A stretch of DNA of 64,000 bases from Salmonirosea aquatica (GCF_009296315.1 NZ_WHLY01000002.1:6298501-6362500); one strand, 5' to 3'; numbered from the stretch's first letter, positions 1 through 9,662 are shown. Notes: generated by a model from the sequence alone, not told the origin. Numbers and translations are program-made.

Positions 1-370
1 TCTGCGCTTTTAGGCGACGTTGTTTCATGGCTCGGTCGACCGCCGCTTCCAACTCGCCGATATCGATCGGTTTCAGCAAATAATCCACGGCCGCAAAGCG
101 CATGGCCTGTATCGCATACTGTTCGTAGGCCGTGACAATGATCACCTCAAAAGGGCAGGACGATAGGCTCCGCAGCAGGTCGAAACCACTCTGGCCGGGC
201 ATCTGAATATCCAGAAAAAGCAGGTCCGGCTGGTGCTGCTGCAAAAGCAGCTTGCCATCCCGGGCGTTCAGGGCGGTGGCGCATACCTCCACATGGGGAC
301 AGTAGGTCTTCAGCATTGCCCGCAGGTTGTCCAGGTTGGGCTGTTCGTCGTCAATCAGAATAGCTTTCAT
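1..370 (-). CDS. LytTR-type response regulator, receiver domain (3' end outside window)
   Basis: Reading the minus strand from an ATG at 370 gives an open frame of 123 codons that runs off the left edge. It is a CheY-like receiver domain: acidic pair D7-D8 after MKAILI, phospho-acceptor D54 in LLFLDIQMPG, the conserved T in VIIVTAYE and K in YLLKPID. The effector domain lies beyond the edge; the pairing with a LytS/YehU-type kinase makes a LytTR DNA-binding domain the likely continuation (inference). The ATG overlaps the stop of the upstream kinase by four bases (ATGA, 367-370), so the two are probably translationally coupled and form one two-component system. Confidence 0.9.
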   Translation of the reverse strand, partial: MKAILIDDEQPNLDNLRAMLKTYCPHVEVCATALNARDGKLLLQQHQPDLLFLDIQMPGQSGFDLLRSLSSCPFEVIIVTAYEQYAIQAMRFAAVDYLLKPIDIGELEAAVDRAMKQRRLKAQ

Positions 371-2004
371 GCAAACCAATGGTTAAAGCGCAGTATTACT
401 TCGGTACCCGCCGGCGAGCGGGCGGTGATTTCAAGTTGAATTGGTTGTACTGGGTTTAGCTGGTTCATCAGTTCGATGCGGTCGCGGGTTAGTTTCAAAC
501 CAAAGCCGCCGGTGGAAGCTTCGTCCGGGTAGCCTTTTCCATTATCGGAAATCCGTACGATCATCATTTCGTCCCTTTTTTCGAAACGGATGTCCACCTG
601 TCCCGCCTTTCCCAAAGCGGAAGCACCGTGCTTGACCGCGTTCTCTACCAGGGGTTGCAACAGCAGGGCCGGAATACTGCTTTCGTAAGGTTGGATGGCA
701 TCATCCAGGCTAATCTGGTACGTGAAGCCAAATCGGAGTCGTTCCAGTTTTAGGTAGGTTTCCAGCCCCTGTACCTCCTCGTGTAGCGAAATCTCTTCTC
801 TGCTGCTGTTGGTCAGGGACTCGCGCATCAGCCGGGCAAAATCAGCCAGGTAGCGGTTGGCCCCCTGGATATCCTGTTGATTGATCAGTCCCTGAATCGA
901 ACTCAAGGCGTTAAAGACAAAGTGAGGATTCAACTGAGCGTAGATCGTTTTCAGTTCCAGCTGCAGCCTTGTCTTTTTGGCCAGTTCCCGGCTGGCTTTC
1001 TGTTTTTGCCGGATAAAAAGCAGCATGAAATAAACGGCACCGAAACATGCGGCCAAGAATATACCCAGCATGATTTTGAAACTTAAAGACTGATACCAGG
1101 CGGGTTCGACCTCAAAATCATAGTCCGTCACATGTTGCGGCTGCACCGCGTAGCGGATGTGCAACTGATATACGCCGGGCTCATTGTCTTTAAGCCAAAT
1201 GAAGCTATTTTCAAAATCGTTATTCTTCCAGGGAATCATCACGCGGCCGTTTTTTCGCAATTCGTACTGTAGCTGCTCTTTATCAATAATATCCGCACCC
1301 AAATACAAGATAAGGTTGTTGTGGGGAGCAGGCAGCTTTAACAGCCCGGACGGTCTGCTTTCATGGGCCGGATCGCTTTGGCTGGCCCATGGATGCTGTA
1401 GTTTTTTCAGAAAGGCATCCAGATTGTCCGACGTATAGACATTGGTGATGTTTGGTTTGATCGAAACCCAGCGGATCACTGAAACCCCAATGATCCGCTG
1501 TGGGTTGGTTTGGCGGACTTCGACGATGATGGTATGACCCAGCGGGGCCTTGTACCCACCCAAGTAAGTCATTGCGGGCAGACCCGAGCTTTTAACAAGG
1601 CTGGAGTCCGTAAACCGATCTGCATTTTTCCAGGGTACCAGAACCCGGGCATCGGGATATTCCCTCACGCGGAACTGGTATCCTGATGCGTTTTGGGGAT
1701 TCACCCCGTGCAGGAAAAAATGCACAGGGGCGCTGTCGAACGAATTACGGGCTATGATGTGCTCCATAGGTACCTGCTGTGACGAAGGATCGTCGGAAAA
1801 TTTGTAATACGCTTCGGTCGGATTGGCCGTAATGATCCAAAACGAGTCGTTAGGCTTGGGAACTGCCGCAATGATGGCCACCGTGGCAGGGTCATCCAGA
1901 GCCCCGTCGGGAAAGCTTTGGGAATAAGCCCCCCAATCGATCTGGGCTCGAACGGCCTGGGCCGTTGTGAGCAGCAGGAGTAAAAATAGGACCGCCTTTT
2001 TCAT
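367..2004 (-). CDS. Sensor histidine kinase, LytS/YehU (His_kinase) type
   Basis: This 545-residue membrane sensor kinase autophosphorylates and passes phosphate to the adjacent receiver protein. A signal peptide (residues 1-21, ending AVRAQ) is followed by about 285 residues of predicted periplasmic sensing region with no recognised domain. One transmembrane segment spans about 310-332, then a short coiled linker. The kinase core shows NPHFVFNAL with H361, the N-box LQPLVENAVKHG around 449-460, and the ATP-binding glycine motifs SDNGKGYP (486-493) and GGFGL (499-503). The lack of a separate HisKA domain fits the LytS/YehU class. Its last codon overlaps the start of the response regulator. 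The signal sensed is unknown. Confidence 0.92.
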   Translation of the reverse strand: MKKAVLFLLLLLTTAQAVRAQIDWGAYSQSFPDGALDDPATVAIIAAVPKPNDSFWIITANPTEAYYKFSDDPSSQQVPMEHIIARNSFDSAPVHFFLHGVNPQNASGYQFRVREYPDARVLVPWKNADRFTDSSLVKSSGLPAMTYLGGYKAPLGHTIIVEVRQTNPQRIIGVSVIRWVSIKPNITNVYTSDNLDAFLKKLQHPWASQSDPAHESRPSGLLKLPAPHNNLILYLGADIIDKEQLQYELRKNGRVMIPWKNNDFENSFIWLKDNEPGVYQLHIRYAVQPQHVTDYDFEVEPAWYQSLSFKIMLGIFLAACFGAVYFMLLFIRQKQKASRELAKKTRLQLELKTIYAQLNPHFVFNALSSIQGLINQQDIQGANRYLADFARLMRESLTNSSREEISLHEEVQGLETYLKLERLRFGFTYQISLDDAIQPYESSIPALLLQPLVENAVKHGASALGKAGQVDIRFEKRDEMMIVRISDNGKGYPDEASTGGFGLKLTRDRIELMNQLNPVQPIQLEITARSPAGTEVILRFNHWFA

Positions 2005-2006
2005 AT

Positions 2007-2034
2007 CTATGTTAGTTTTTCTATGTTAGTTTTC
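2007..2034. repeat. 14-bp tandem direct repeat upstream of the histidine kinase
   Basis: Two copies of ctatgttagtttt plus one variable base lie end to end (2007-2020 and 2021-2034), starting two bases upstream of the kinase ATG. They occupy the untranslated leader or promoter. The repeat may be a regulator half-site pair or only a small slippage duplication; the sequence alone does not decide. Confidence 0.6.
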
Positions 2035-2531
2035 GACAAAGGTGCCAACCATCTCTTTATCTTTTTATCTCCGCTGTGAATCTGTACCACCTTACTGTGA
2101 ATACGTCCTGGTTCCCTACCATTTTCAGCACTCCGGTCTTCCAATTTCTTTGTGGCGGGTATTAAGTTTCAACATCATCGACAGAATGCCCGACACAGGA
2201 ATGCAACGAGCCTTTCTGGGGAATCTTTTTAAGATCTATAAGGATTAGCATTTCTATTGCTTGCTGGCGCGCAGGATAGCCTAGGCCTATTAGGTGGAGG
2301 CCCTTGGTAAAGCTCTCAGCCAGTTCGGCACGTAGTCATCAGGTGGCTCCTAGCCAGGAAGTGACGTCGCGGTAAAGTCCGATGGGTGGCATGGCAGAAC
2401 TGTATCATTCCCCGATGTTCCGAATATCACAGGTAGTACGGAATTTCATCTAAGTGGTTCGCAATCATAATTGCGGGCGCCAGGCCTGTGGGACAGCCGT
2501 AGTTTTGAGCCTTCAATTCAACTTTTAAACC
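2035..2531. other. Intergenic region without a recognised gene
   Basis: About 500 bp between the divergent kinase and barrel genes. Short open frames (for example 2042-2248 on +) have unusual composition and no recognisable product. I see no clear terminator, tRNA or promoter. It should contain both divergent promoters. Confidence 0.5.
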
Positions 2532-3113
2532 ATGTTCAAAATGAAAAAGCTAGTAGTACTCATCGCATTCGTAGTAAGCTCTCCCACTGGATTCGCCCAG
2601 AACTACCCAGGGGTAGAGCGCAAAGGTTTTATCATTGGCGTGGGTGCCGGACTAAATGTATTCGGCGTGGAAGATCGGGGACCGGGAGCAACTCTGGACT
2701 ATACCTCGAGCGGAATCAGCCTTCCCAACCTCAAACTGGGCCTGATGATTTCGAAAAGAACCGCCCTGCTGCTCCAGATGCCGGGCTCTATCTACCAGAC
2801 GGAAGGCCGCGATCGGAGTTTCGAGGCCGTGATTCCCACCATTCAGCACTGGCTTGGTGAGCGGTTCTGGGTCAGTGGCGGGGCAGGCCTGGGGGTGGAC
2901 CTTCCCGACCTGTGCGACTTCAACGAGCAGAGCCACGGAAAAATCAACCTGGGGTACGCCCTTTCGGTGGGAGCCGGGTACGAAATCGTTCAGCGCAAAA
3001 ACTACGCTTTCGATATACAGACCCGCGTGCAGTACGGCAACACCTACCTGGAAAACAACATCGAGCGCAGCAGCACCGCCATTTCGCTGGGCGTGGGCTT
3101 CAACTGGTATTGA
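2532..3113 (+). CDS. Small outer-membrane beta-barrel protein
   Basis: This 193-residue protein has a signal peptide (MKKLVVLIAFVVSSPTGFAQ) followed by alternating hydrophobic and glycine-rich strands and a C-terminal aromatic ending (GVGFNWY) typical of barrels inserted in the outer membrane. The second ATG at 2541 begins the more typical MKK signal sequence and may be the true start. Residues around 115-135 include a short cysteine-containing loop (LPDLCDF). The family resembles the porin-like OmpW/OprF-sized barrels common in Bacteroidota, but no specific function can be assigned. It stands alone, convergent with the next gene. Confidence 0.7.
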   Translation: MFKMKKLVVLIAFVVSSPTGFAQNYPGVERKGFIIGVGAGLNVFGVEDRGPGATLDYTSSGISLPNLKLGLMISKRTALLLQMPGSIYQTEGRDRSFEAVIPTIQHWLGERFWVSGGAGLGVDLPDLCDFNEQSHGKINLGYALSVGAGYEIVQRKNYAFDIQTRVQYGNTYLENNIERSSTAISLGVGFNWY

Positions 3114-3287
3114 GCAACCGGGCAGGAATCCCTGCCAAAGGTACCCTTCAATAACACCTGGTGATGAGTGAACTATTCCGGTACGGCTATTCCCTGAAAT
3201 GAAAGGTATACCTCGTGGGTGTCCTGGTTTACACCCGCCTGGTACTTCCGGGATGCTTGCAGATCTGTTCGCTCATCACTCGGTCAG

Positions 3288-4475
3288 TTAGCTACTTATT
3301 CTGATGATTCTGCCATTTGTTTTACGAAGGTCGGTACGTTCAATCAATGCGATCAAATCTCCGCCGGGCAATTGCTTGATTGTCCTCACCCTGCCTTCAA
3401 TGTTCAGACCCACTGTTTCACCCGTAGCACGATTGTAAAGCATCAACCTTCTATACGCCAATGAACCCAGTAGAAAATGACCGTTCCAACCGGGAATCGT
3501 ACTCTGCTTGACTTTGAGCAAACAGGCCGGGGCTATGGCTTGCCCTCCATCATGTGTTGGAACAGTCCAATAGTGCTGAGGAAGTACCGTAAATGTGGCA
3601 GCAGAGTCCTCAGAAACAGTAGAAACTACGGCACCGTCATAATTGATTCCATACGTAAAAAGGGGCCAGCCATAATTCTTTCCCTTTGCTATACTATTAA
3701 ACTCATCCCCGCCTTTGGGACCATGCTCCACCCCAAAAAGGGTATGGGTACTTTTCTCAAAGTACAGGCCCTGTACGTCCCGGTGCCCATAGCTCCAGAT
3801 GGTTGTGGGGGATATAATTCCTTCGAAAAGGGGATTGTCAGGGGGGATACTCCCGTCGTCCATCAAGCGGTGAATCTTTCCGGCATCGTGATGCAGGTCT
3901 TGCGCATACATAACGGGATTCGCTCGGGTCGATAGGTCGGAATTTCCAATATTCAGAAAAAAATGACGATCGTCTTCCCATACAATCCGCATGCCGTTCC
4001 CCGTATAATTTTGATGTCGCGATGTAAAAACGGTCTCAATCTGCTTAACGGCATTGTTCTGTAATTTTAGCCGGGACACCTTCGCAAAGCCATCGGTGGC
4101 CAGGTAGGAAATGTAGAGCCAGGCGTTGGTCGAGTAGTTCGGGTGAAGGCTAATATCCATCAGTCCTCCGTGCAGAATGGCGGGTATTCCGGAGTTATTG
4201 AAGGTTACCACTTCCGGCATGCCGCTTATTTCGGTGAGGGTACCCGCTTTGAAGTGAAACATTTTCCCGATCCTATCCGAGACAAAGTACTCATTATCGT
4301 CAACTACGGCAATTCCGTAGGGTATGGTGAATCCTTCGGCGATGGTTTCAACCGAGAAAGAATCAGTACTTATGGGGTAGGGCGAATCCGGAACTTTTAT
4401 AACATTATTCTTGCAGCCAGTCAGGCAGCCCAATGAGAGAACTGAGAATAAGATTTTAAATAATTTGATGTTCAT
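3288..4475 (-). CDS. PQQ-dependent sugar dehydrogenase-like lipoprotein (GSDH fold)
   Basis: A 395-residue six-bladed beta-propeller protein of the glucose/sorbosone dehydrogenase family. Family motifs are clear: GGLMDISLHPNY, then YGHRDVQGLYF and the strong EHGPKGGDEFN plus KNYGWP block that shapes the PQQ/sugar site in known members. I place the start at the ATG at 4475 because it begins a lipoprotein signal (MNIKLFKILF to LTGC, lipidated C21); the longer frame to 4577 adds an unlikely 34-residue lead. Probable role is periplasmic or surface oxidation of an aldose or similar substrate, but many homologues have lost PQQ binding, so activity is uncertain. Confidence 0.85.
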   Translation of the reverse strand: MNIKLFKILFSVLSLGCLTGCKNNVIKVPDSPYPISTDSFSVETIAEGFTIPYGIAVVDDNEYFVSDRIGKMFHFKAGTLTEISGMPEVVTFNNSGIPAILHGGLMDISLHPNYSTNAWLYISYLATDGFAKVSRLKLQNNAVKQIETVFTSRHQNYTGNGMRIVWEDDRHFFLNIGNSDLSTRANPVMYAQDLHHDAGKIHRLMDDGSIPPDNPLFEGIISPTTIWSYGHRDVQGLYFEKSTHTLFGVEHGPKGGDEFNSIAKGKNYGWPLFTYGINYDGAVVSTVSEDSAATFTVLPQHYWTVPTHDGGQAIAPACLLKVKQSTIPGWNGHFLLGSLAYRRLMLYNRATGETVGLNIEGRVRTIKQLPGGDLIALIERTDLRKTNGRIIRISS

Positions 4476-4893
4476 AGGTCGTTTGTTTAATGGATGTATC
4501 AGTAGCAGGGGGGCGGTAGCGTGGCTGATGACAAGCCCGCCCCGATACCCGTGCCCAAGAAAATGAGTAATGCCCACAGGTGTTGTTTTATTGGATAGAT
4601 TGGTCTGATGGTGGAATCATGGACTGGATGTTTGGGTCCATAGACCAGTTAAATGCGCTATCGGACTAAATTAACTTACTCTTTGACTTATAAGACATTG
4701 ATTACTACGGGCTTTCAGTGTTTGCTAACGGTTTTAATGAACGCCTGTTTTAATGGAGTTTATTACTTGCTAGCATCTGTTTTTTTCTAGGCCAGAGAAG
4801 TTATTGTCTATGCATGCAAGACACATAGAAGTTATCAAATAGAGTAGTACTATTAATAATTATGGCAATAATAAAAGCTTGACAAAAAGTAAG
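4476..4893. other. AT-rich intergenic region
   Basis: Roughly 420 bp with lower GC than its flanks. Its only recognisable content is the decayed copy of a serine-hydrolase 3' end at 4718-4790 (separate entry). The start of the PQQ-type gene faces it from one side and the end of the small membrane protein gene from the other. No intact frame is supported. Confidence 0.5.
4718..4790 (-). pseudogene. Decayed copy of the 3' end of a serine hydrolase gene
   Basis: On the minus strand this stretch reads, in one frame, KQAFIKTVSKH, matching the C-terminal RQAFIKTVGNN of the frameshifted serine hydrolase at 5414-7005. Nucleotide similarity extends on both sides (ttttaatgaacgc and agcatctgtttt occur in both, in the same order and near the same spacing). 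Stops and indels interrupt the frame. It is the remnant of a duplicated paralogue whose main body has been lost, with the gene at 4894-5346 now lying between the two copies. Confidence 0.65.
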
Positions 4894-5346
4894 TTATAAT
4901 ACCTTGCCCGCCGCATTAGCTTGTGATTCCATACTTCGACCGATAGTTAGGCCAATTAACATTCCGACAGATATGCCTAGTGATATACCCAAAGATCGAT
5001 CAAAACTTGAAAATAAAGTAATACCAATAATAATTCCGAACGTCATTCCTAAACTAATTCCTACATTGACATAATATCCTTTCGAAATCAACGAAAAGGT
5101 ATCCTTTAAATACTTTTCAAACTCACTTAATGCATTTGTAAAGTATTTTTTTCTGTTCTTTGAATATGCTTTTAAATTCAGGCTATCAAGTTCCGTTTCT
5201 ATGGATTGAATTTCAGCTTCCGTAAACTCTCTATTATTTAATTCATTCAGGATATGAATAAATTTTTCATACACTTTAAGTTCAGATTTGTTCGTTGTTT
5301 CGGTTGATAAACTTTTAAAAAGTTTAGACGCATCATGTGTTGTCAT
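4894..5346 (-). CDS. Small membrane protein with glycine-zipper helices
   Basis: This 150-residue frame is not recognised. Residues 1-90 are polar, rich in Lys/Glu/Asn and probably helical. The C-terminal part (about 92-140) consists of two hydrophobic stretches with regular glycines (VGISLGMTFGIIIG and ISLGISVGMLIGLTIG), a glycine-zipper pattern seen in membrane-inserting helices. AT-rich codon use differs from the flanking genes, as does the neighbouring serine hydrolase, hinting that both arrived together. The function is unknown. Confidence 0.6.
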   Translation of the reverse strand: MTTHDASKLFKSLSTETTNKSELKVYEKFIHILNELNNREFTEAEIQSIETELDSLNLKAYSKNRKKYFTNALSEFEKYLKDTFSLISKGYYVNVGISLGMTFGIIIGITLFSSFDRSLGISLGISVGMLIGLTIGRSMESQANAAGKVL

Positions 5347-5413
5347 AGTATTCTATATTTATTTATGATTTTTGAGTACGTATATAAATTGTGTATTATT
5401 GTAATAATTTAAT

Positions 5414-7005
5414 TTATTTTTTCTTAGGATTGTTGCCAACAGTTTTAATGAACGCTTGTCTTAATTGCGCTTGATTTTTATCAGCATCTGTTTTGGATTT
5501 TAATTTAACCCCAGTTTGCCCATAGAGGTTGAAAGTGGATAAGTCATCTTTCATGGAGAATGAAACTTTCACGCCAGTGTTCGAGTGAATAAAATCAAGT
5601 TCATCCCCAACAATAGCCGCAAGCTTATATTCATCGCCATTGGGGAAATAAAGTGAAAATTGTTTGCTATTTTCATCAAATGTGACTGAAAGATCTATTT
5701 GATTGTTCCACTTGTATTCACCGGTCAAGCCTTTTAAAACGTCAGCGTTAACTTGTTTACGCCGAACATTTGTTTGCTTAAAATGCTGCCAGTAATATAC
5801 CTGTGAGGCAGATAAAATCAGTTCATTCCCCAGTGCTCCACCATTGTCTGAATTAATCAAATAGACCAGGCCATTGCCACTCGTAAGACTTATGGTCATC
5901 CCTGTACGGTAACCTGCATTCCCCCGTAGTGGGTGATAGCTATATCATCACCAGCATGGTTTACTATAAATCCGTAAACGCTTCCGTCGCGTTCATGACT
6001 TAGTATTGATTTGATATCCGACTGTGAGAATATCGAGCTTTTGCCTTGATAGGCATTATAAATTTTAATCAAGAATTTAGCCATATCAGTAGCGTTGCTC
6101 CAAAGCCCGGCAGCGGCTTGCTCTGGATAGTTGTTCCATCCACCACCAGCCACTACCTCACCCGATTGCGTGTGCCCTTTGGCTACCAGATCGGATTTGG
6201 AGTCGGGTAATGGTTGTGTGAACTCAGAGTGTTCCATTCCGGCAGGTTCAAGAATCCATTTTTTCATGATGTTCGATAACTCATCCTTATATAGGTCCTG
6301 AAGAGCCAGTTCGGCCAGGGTGTAGCCCCCTCCGGAGTAAGCCAGTGTTTCATTAGGCAGTGTGACGACTTCAATCGCCGGGGTATTGACTCCGGCGCTT
6401 CCTCGTACAATATCCAGATCCGAGGGTAAGGCGAGAATTTTGGTGTATCCTTGGTATCCACCAGAAGTAATTCCTGAAGTATGAGAGAAGATATTACGAA
6501 ACGTGACCGGATTCTCTGCTGTTTGTTTTCCCTGGGGAAGTTTGAAATCTTTCAGGTAGTTTTGAATATTTTCATCCAGGTCTATATCACCGGCCGCCTG
6601 CATACGTATAGTCGCGAGAAACGTGACTGGTTTCGACAATGATGCTGCCTGGAAAATACTCGCGCAGTCCAGTTTTTGTTCCTCAGGGAAATTAGCATTT
6701 TGATAAACGTCTGTCCATATAATCTTACCTTCATTTAGTATCGCAAGAGATAATGCCGGAATTTTGTATTCAGCCATTTTATCCGATATTGAGCTAAAAT
6801 TTTCCTTCTCTTCCAAAAACTTCACTTGCCCACGAATTCCACTTTCCAGCTTACCTTTTCTTTCAACTGATTCTTTTTGGATAATACAATCTGCATTAAC
6901 ATTGTGGAGTATTGATCTTATGGAACCTTGGGGCCGGAAGGAACAAGAACCAATGAAAACCAAGATGAAAGATTGAAAGATTAAACTAGTTACGAGTGGC
7001 TTCAT
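5414..7005 (-). pseudogene. Serine hydrolase (beta-lactamase-related, class C fold), one-base frameshift
   Basis: Two frames make up one gene: 7005 to 5896 holds the N-terminal and catalytic part, and 5899 to 5414 holds the end of the domain and a C-terminal beta domain like DUF3471. The catalytic S122-x-x-K125 (SLSK) sits after a lipoprotein-like leader (IGSC), with YSGG in the position of the YxN motif and HYGG as the third motif. The frames break at a run of five C (5921-5925 on the + strand). Adding one base gives HYGGNAGYRTGMTIS, exactly the family pattern, and a protein of about 530 residues. Without it the protein stops just after HYGGMQVTVQG. It may be an assembly error, a slippage site, or a true pseudogene. 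Confidence 0.85.
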
Positions 7006-7159
7006 ATGTTAGAGTTGTTTCAGTACGTAGTCTCTCCTCGGAAGACCCCGCACAATGATGGAGGTTTGATTGGATGGAATATCGGTACGTACAGGCTACA
7101 AAGCGGATGACTAACGATTTTTTTTTGATTTTCGGGGACATCCTTACGCCCTTCCCACC

Positions 7160-8206
7160 TTACAAACTTTTCGTCCGCTTCACTATTTTCACAATACGGT
7201 TGTAGAAAATTTCAGCCAGACTCCATTCATAGCCAGCAAAGTTGGTGGTGTTGTTGAACTGGATCACCACGGTGTCGATGTCCTTGTGGTACCTGGCTAT
7301 ACTCTGATAGCCGGGAATCAGACCCATATGTTCGTATACGTAAATGGAGGAATAGATTTCCTGTTCTCCCGGCTCAAACACGGACCCATCGTTCAGGGCC
7401 CGCAGGAAGGTACCCACATCTTCTGCCGTGGCGACCATGGAGCCGGCCGGGTTTATGAAATCATTATACTTCATATCCTCGTCGTACCCCACGTAATACC
7501 CGCTCATCACGCTTTCTACTTTTGCTTCACCCAGCAGACTGAACGTATTATTCAGGTGAAGGGGGCGCAAAATTTTCTCCCGGATATACTGGTGATGGCT
7601 ATATCCCAACGTTTTATCCAGGATTTCGCCGATCAACAAGTAATTCGTGTTTGAATAACTATACTTCTCATCGGGCTCAAAGTCAGCCGGCTTATCCAGT
7701 ACCAGTGCGAGGTTTTCTTGATTGGCTGTCGGCGGGGCTACCCAATAGCTAGGGGTGTCGGTAAAATTGGGAATGCCCGACCGGTGCTGCACCATCATTT
7801 TCAAAGTGATTTTATCCGCATTTTCAATTCGTCCCGCAAGTTCAGGCAAGTACTCAGCGAGTCTTTTATCCAAAGACAAGCGTCCGGCTTTCACGAGTTT
7901 TGTCGTGACAACAGCCACATACAGCTTGCTGATACTGGCAATCTTGAACAGGGCGTGTGGGTTTGCGGGTTTTTTCTTTTTTCGGTCATGCCAGCCGGCG
8001 GCGTAAAAGCCGGGTTCTTTCCCTTTTTGATCCACGTATACAATCATCCCATCAAAGCCGTACCCAATAGCCTCCTCAACCTGCGCCTGCACGGTATCTG
8101 GAAGGGGCGTTACCCACGCGCTCAATAAAATCCACGGTACAAAATACAGGGATACGACCGTTCCAATCAGCAATACTATTCTGAGTACACTCTTTCTCTG
8201 TTTCAT
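7160..8206 (-). CDS. Serine hydrolase, beta-lactamase family, membrane-anchored
   Basis: A 348-residue protein with an N-terminal transmembrane or signal segment (about 8-30) followed by a penicillin-binding-protein-like hydrolase fold. Motifs: S91-I-S-K94 as the nucleophile motif, Y184-S-N186 as the second motif, and EHMGLIPGYQ near residue 295 as the HxG-type third motif. This family covers D-aminopeptidases, esterases and penicillin-binding relatives; the substrate cannot be inferred. The start lies 21 bp downstream of the amidohydrolase stop, so it is the last gene of a minus-strand operon running from about 11.4 kb. Confidence 0.87.
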   Translation of the reverse strand: MKQRKSVLRIVLLIGTVVSLYFVPWILLSAWVTPLPDTVQAQVEEAIGYGFDGMIVYVDQKGKEPGFYAAGWHDRKKKKPANPHALFKIASISKLYVAVVTTKLVKAGRLSLDKRLAEYLPELAGRIENADKITLKMMVQHRSGIPNFTDTPSYWVAPPTANQENLALVLDKPADFEPDEKYSYSNTNYLLIGEILDKTLGYSHHQYIREKILRPLHLNNTFSLLGEAKVESVMSGYYVGYDEDMKYNDFINPAGSMVATAEDVGTFLRALNDGSVFEPGEQEIYSSIYVYEHMGLIPGYQSIARYHKDIDTVVIQFNNTTNFAGYEWSLAEIFYNRIVKIVKRTKSL

Positions 8207-8227
8207 TTTGTGTTCATTATATGGTAC

Positions 8228-9661
8228 TTATTTTTCGATCATGAGGTATTCAGCGTACCGCAGCGCTGAGGCCAGAAGGTTGCTTCGGTTCCGGGCTTTT
8301 TGCGTAAACGCACCGAGCGTTTTCCGTTTGAGCTGCCGCCCCCTTACCAGGACTATTTTGGGGTTTCTAAGTACTTCCAAATCTTCCAGGGGATTGCCTT
8401 CGGTCAGAATCAAATTGGCCACTTTTCCAACTTCAATACTCCCTTGACTACCGAGGAAATCGTGTGTTCTGGACGGATTGATCGTGGCGGTTTGCAGGGC
8501 TTCGTAGTTGCTCATACCGGCCTGGGTGTAGAAATCCAGCTCCTGGTGCAGGGAGTAGCCCGCCGGTGTTACTCCGATGCCCGCATCAGTACCGGCCACG
8601 AGGGGTACCTGCCGCTCGTGCAGCTTTTTAATTACGTACAGATGGAATTTGTGCTGATCCCGGATTCTGTCCACAATGGTGGAGTCGTTGGCTTTGGTGC
8701 CAGCCCAGCGATCGTACTGGGCCCGGCTGTCCACTTCCCGAATCAGGGGATTCATGTAGTTCAGCGCCTCGGAGTTCAGCACGTTTTCTTCGGTCAGGAG
8801 TCGGTAGATGTTGTAGTACACCACCAGGGTTGGGCATAGGGCTGTATTCGGGTGCGAGGCGTACAGGTCTACTACTTCATCTAGTTTGGCCGTGTCCAGC
8901 TGGTACTCCAAAGGTTGCTGCACGATATCCTCGGCGTGCTCGATGGTGATGATTTCGGGTCTGAAATGGTAGCTGTACGGTACTTTGTCACTGGGGTGCG
9001 CGACAATGTCGAATTCCAGCTCTTTCCCTTTGGCCAGTATCGCATCGTACAGCTCCGGGGTCAGGCCGTTGTAGGTTTTGATAAAATCGTAGCCCCGCTC
9101 CTTGTATTCCGCGACTTTGGCACTGGCTTCCCCGGGCGAGAACAATTGGAGATTATCATCGCCAACGTACTCCGGACCGGTGAGCTTGGGGCCGGACGTA
9201 AAAAATATCGGCCCGACAACTTCTCCTCTGTTTATCGCTTCCTTCATGCGGAGGTGCATCGGCTGGCCCCACAGGTTTCGCACGGTCGTCACCCCATTGG
9301 CCAGGTACAGCCCCAGCTCATACTTGTCCCACACGTGCACGTGCATGTCGATGAGGCCCGGCGACAGGTACCTTCCTTTTGCATCAATCACAGTGGCGTT
9401 AGCATCTGTAATTTCGTCGGCAATCCCGGCGATCATCCCCTCCTTAATCAGTACCGTCTGATCCCTGAGTACGGTATCGGCCGTCATGGGAACGACGTTG
9501 GCATGTTTGATCAGGTAGGTGTTTGCGGCAAACGCCGGGTTGTTATCCACATTCAGGTAGCTCGTTTGGCTACGGTCAATGAGAATGATACCTACCACGA
9601 CAAAAACCAGAATCAGCAAGAGAACTCCAATTCCCAGAAGTACTTTTTTTAGAATCTTCAT
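8228..9661 (-). CDS. Amidohydrolase family metalloenzyme (imidazolonepropionase-like), membrane-anchored
   Basis: This 477-residue protein has an N-terminal transmembrane helix (about 5-28) and a TIM-barrel amidohydrolase domain. Metal-site features visible: H107-x-H109 in GLIDMHVHVWD, the lysine of FIKTYNG as a possible carbamylated ligand, the histidines of IVAHPSD and IEHAED, and the aspartate of VAGTDAGIG. The C-terminal GSIEVGKVANLILTEGNP is the usual closing motif. It likely hydrolyses an amide or cyclic amide on the periplasmic side; the substrate is unknown. It starts one base after the DUF4386 stop, so the two are surely co-transcribed. Confidence 0.88.
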   Translation of the reverse strand: MKILKKVLLGIGVLLLILVFVVVGIILIDRSQTSYLNVDNNPAFAANTYLIKHANVVPMTADTVLRDQTVLIKEGMIAGIADEITDANATVIDAKGRYLSPGLIDMHVHVWDKYELGLYLANGVTTVRNLWGQPMHLRMKEAINRGEVVGPIFFTSGPKLTGPEYVGDDNLQLFSPGEASAKVAEYKERGYDFIKTYNGLTPELYDAILAKGKELEFDIVAHPSDKVPYSYHFRPEIITIEHAEDIVQQPLEYQLDTAKLDEVVDLYASHPNTALCPTLVVYYNIYRLLTEENVLNSEALNYMNPLIREVDSRAQYDRWAGTKANDSTIVDRIRDQHKFHLYVIKKLHERQVPLVAGTDAGIGVTPAGYSLHQELDFYTQAGMSNYEALQTATINPSRTHDFLGSQGSIEVGKVANLILTEGNPLEDLEVLRNPKIVLVRGRQLKRKTLGAFTQKARNRSNLLASALRYAEYLMIEK

Positions 9662-9662
9662 A

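Noticed and set aside
3121-3136. Short hairpin ggcagg/cctgcc after the barrel gene
   Set aside because: Only six paired bases and no T-run; not enough to call a terminator.
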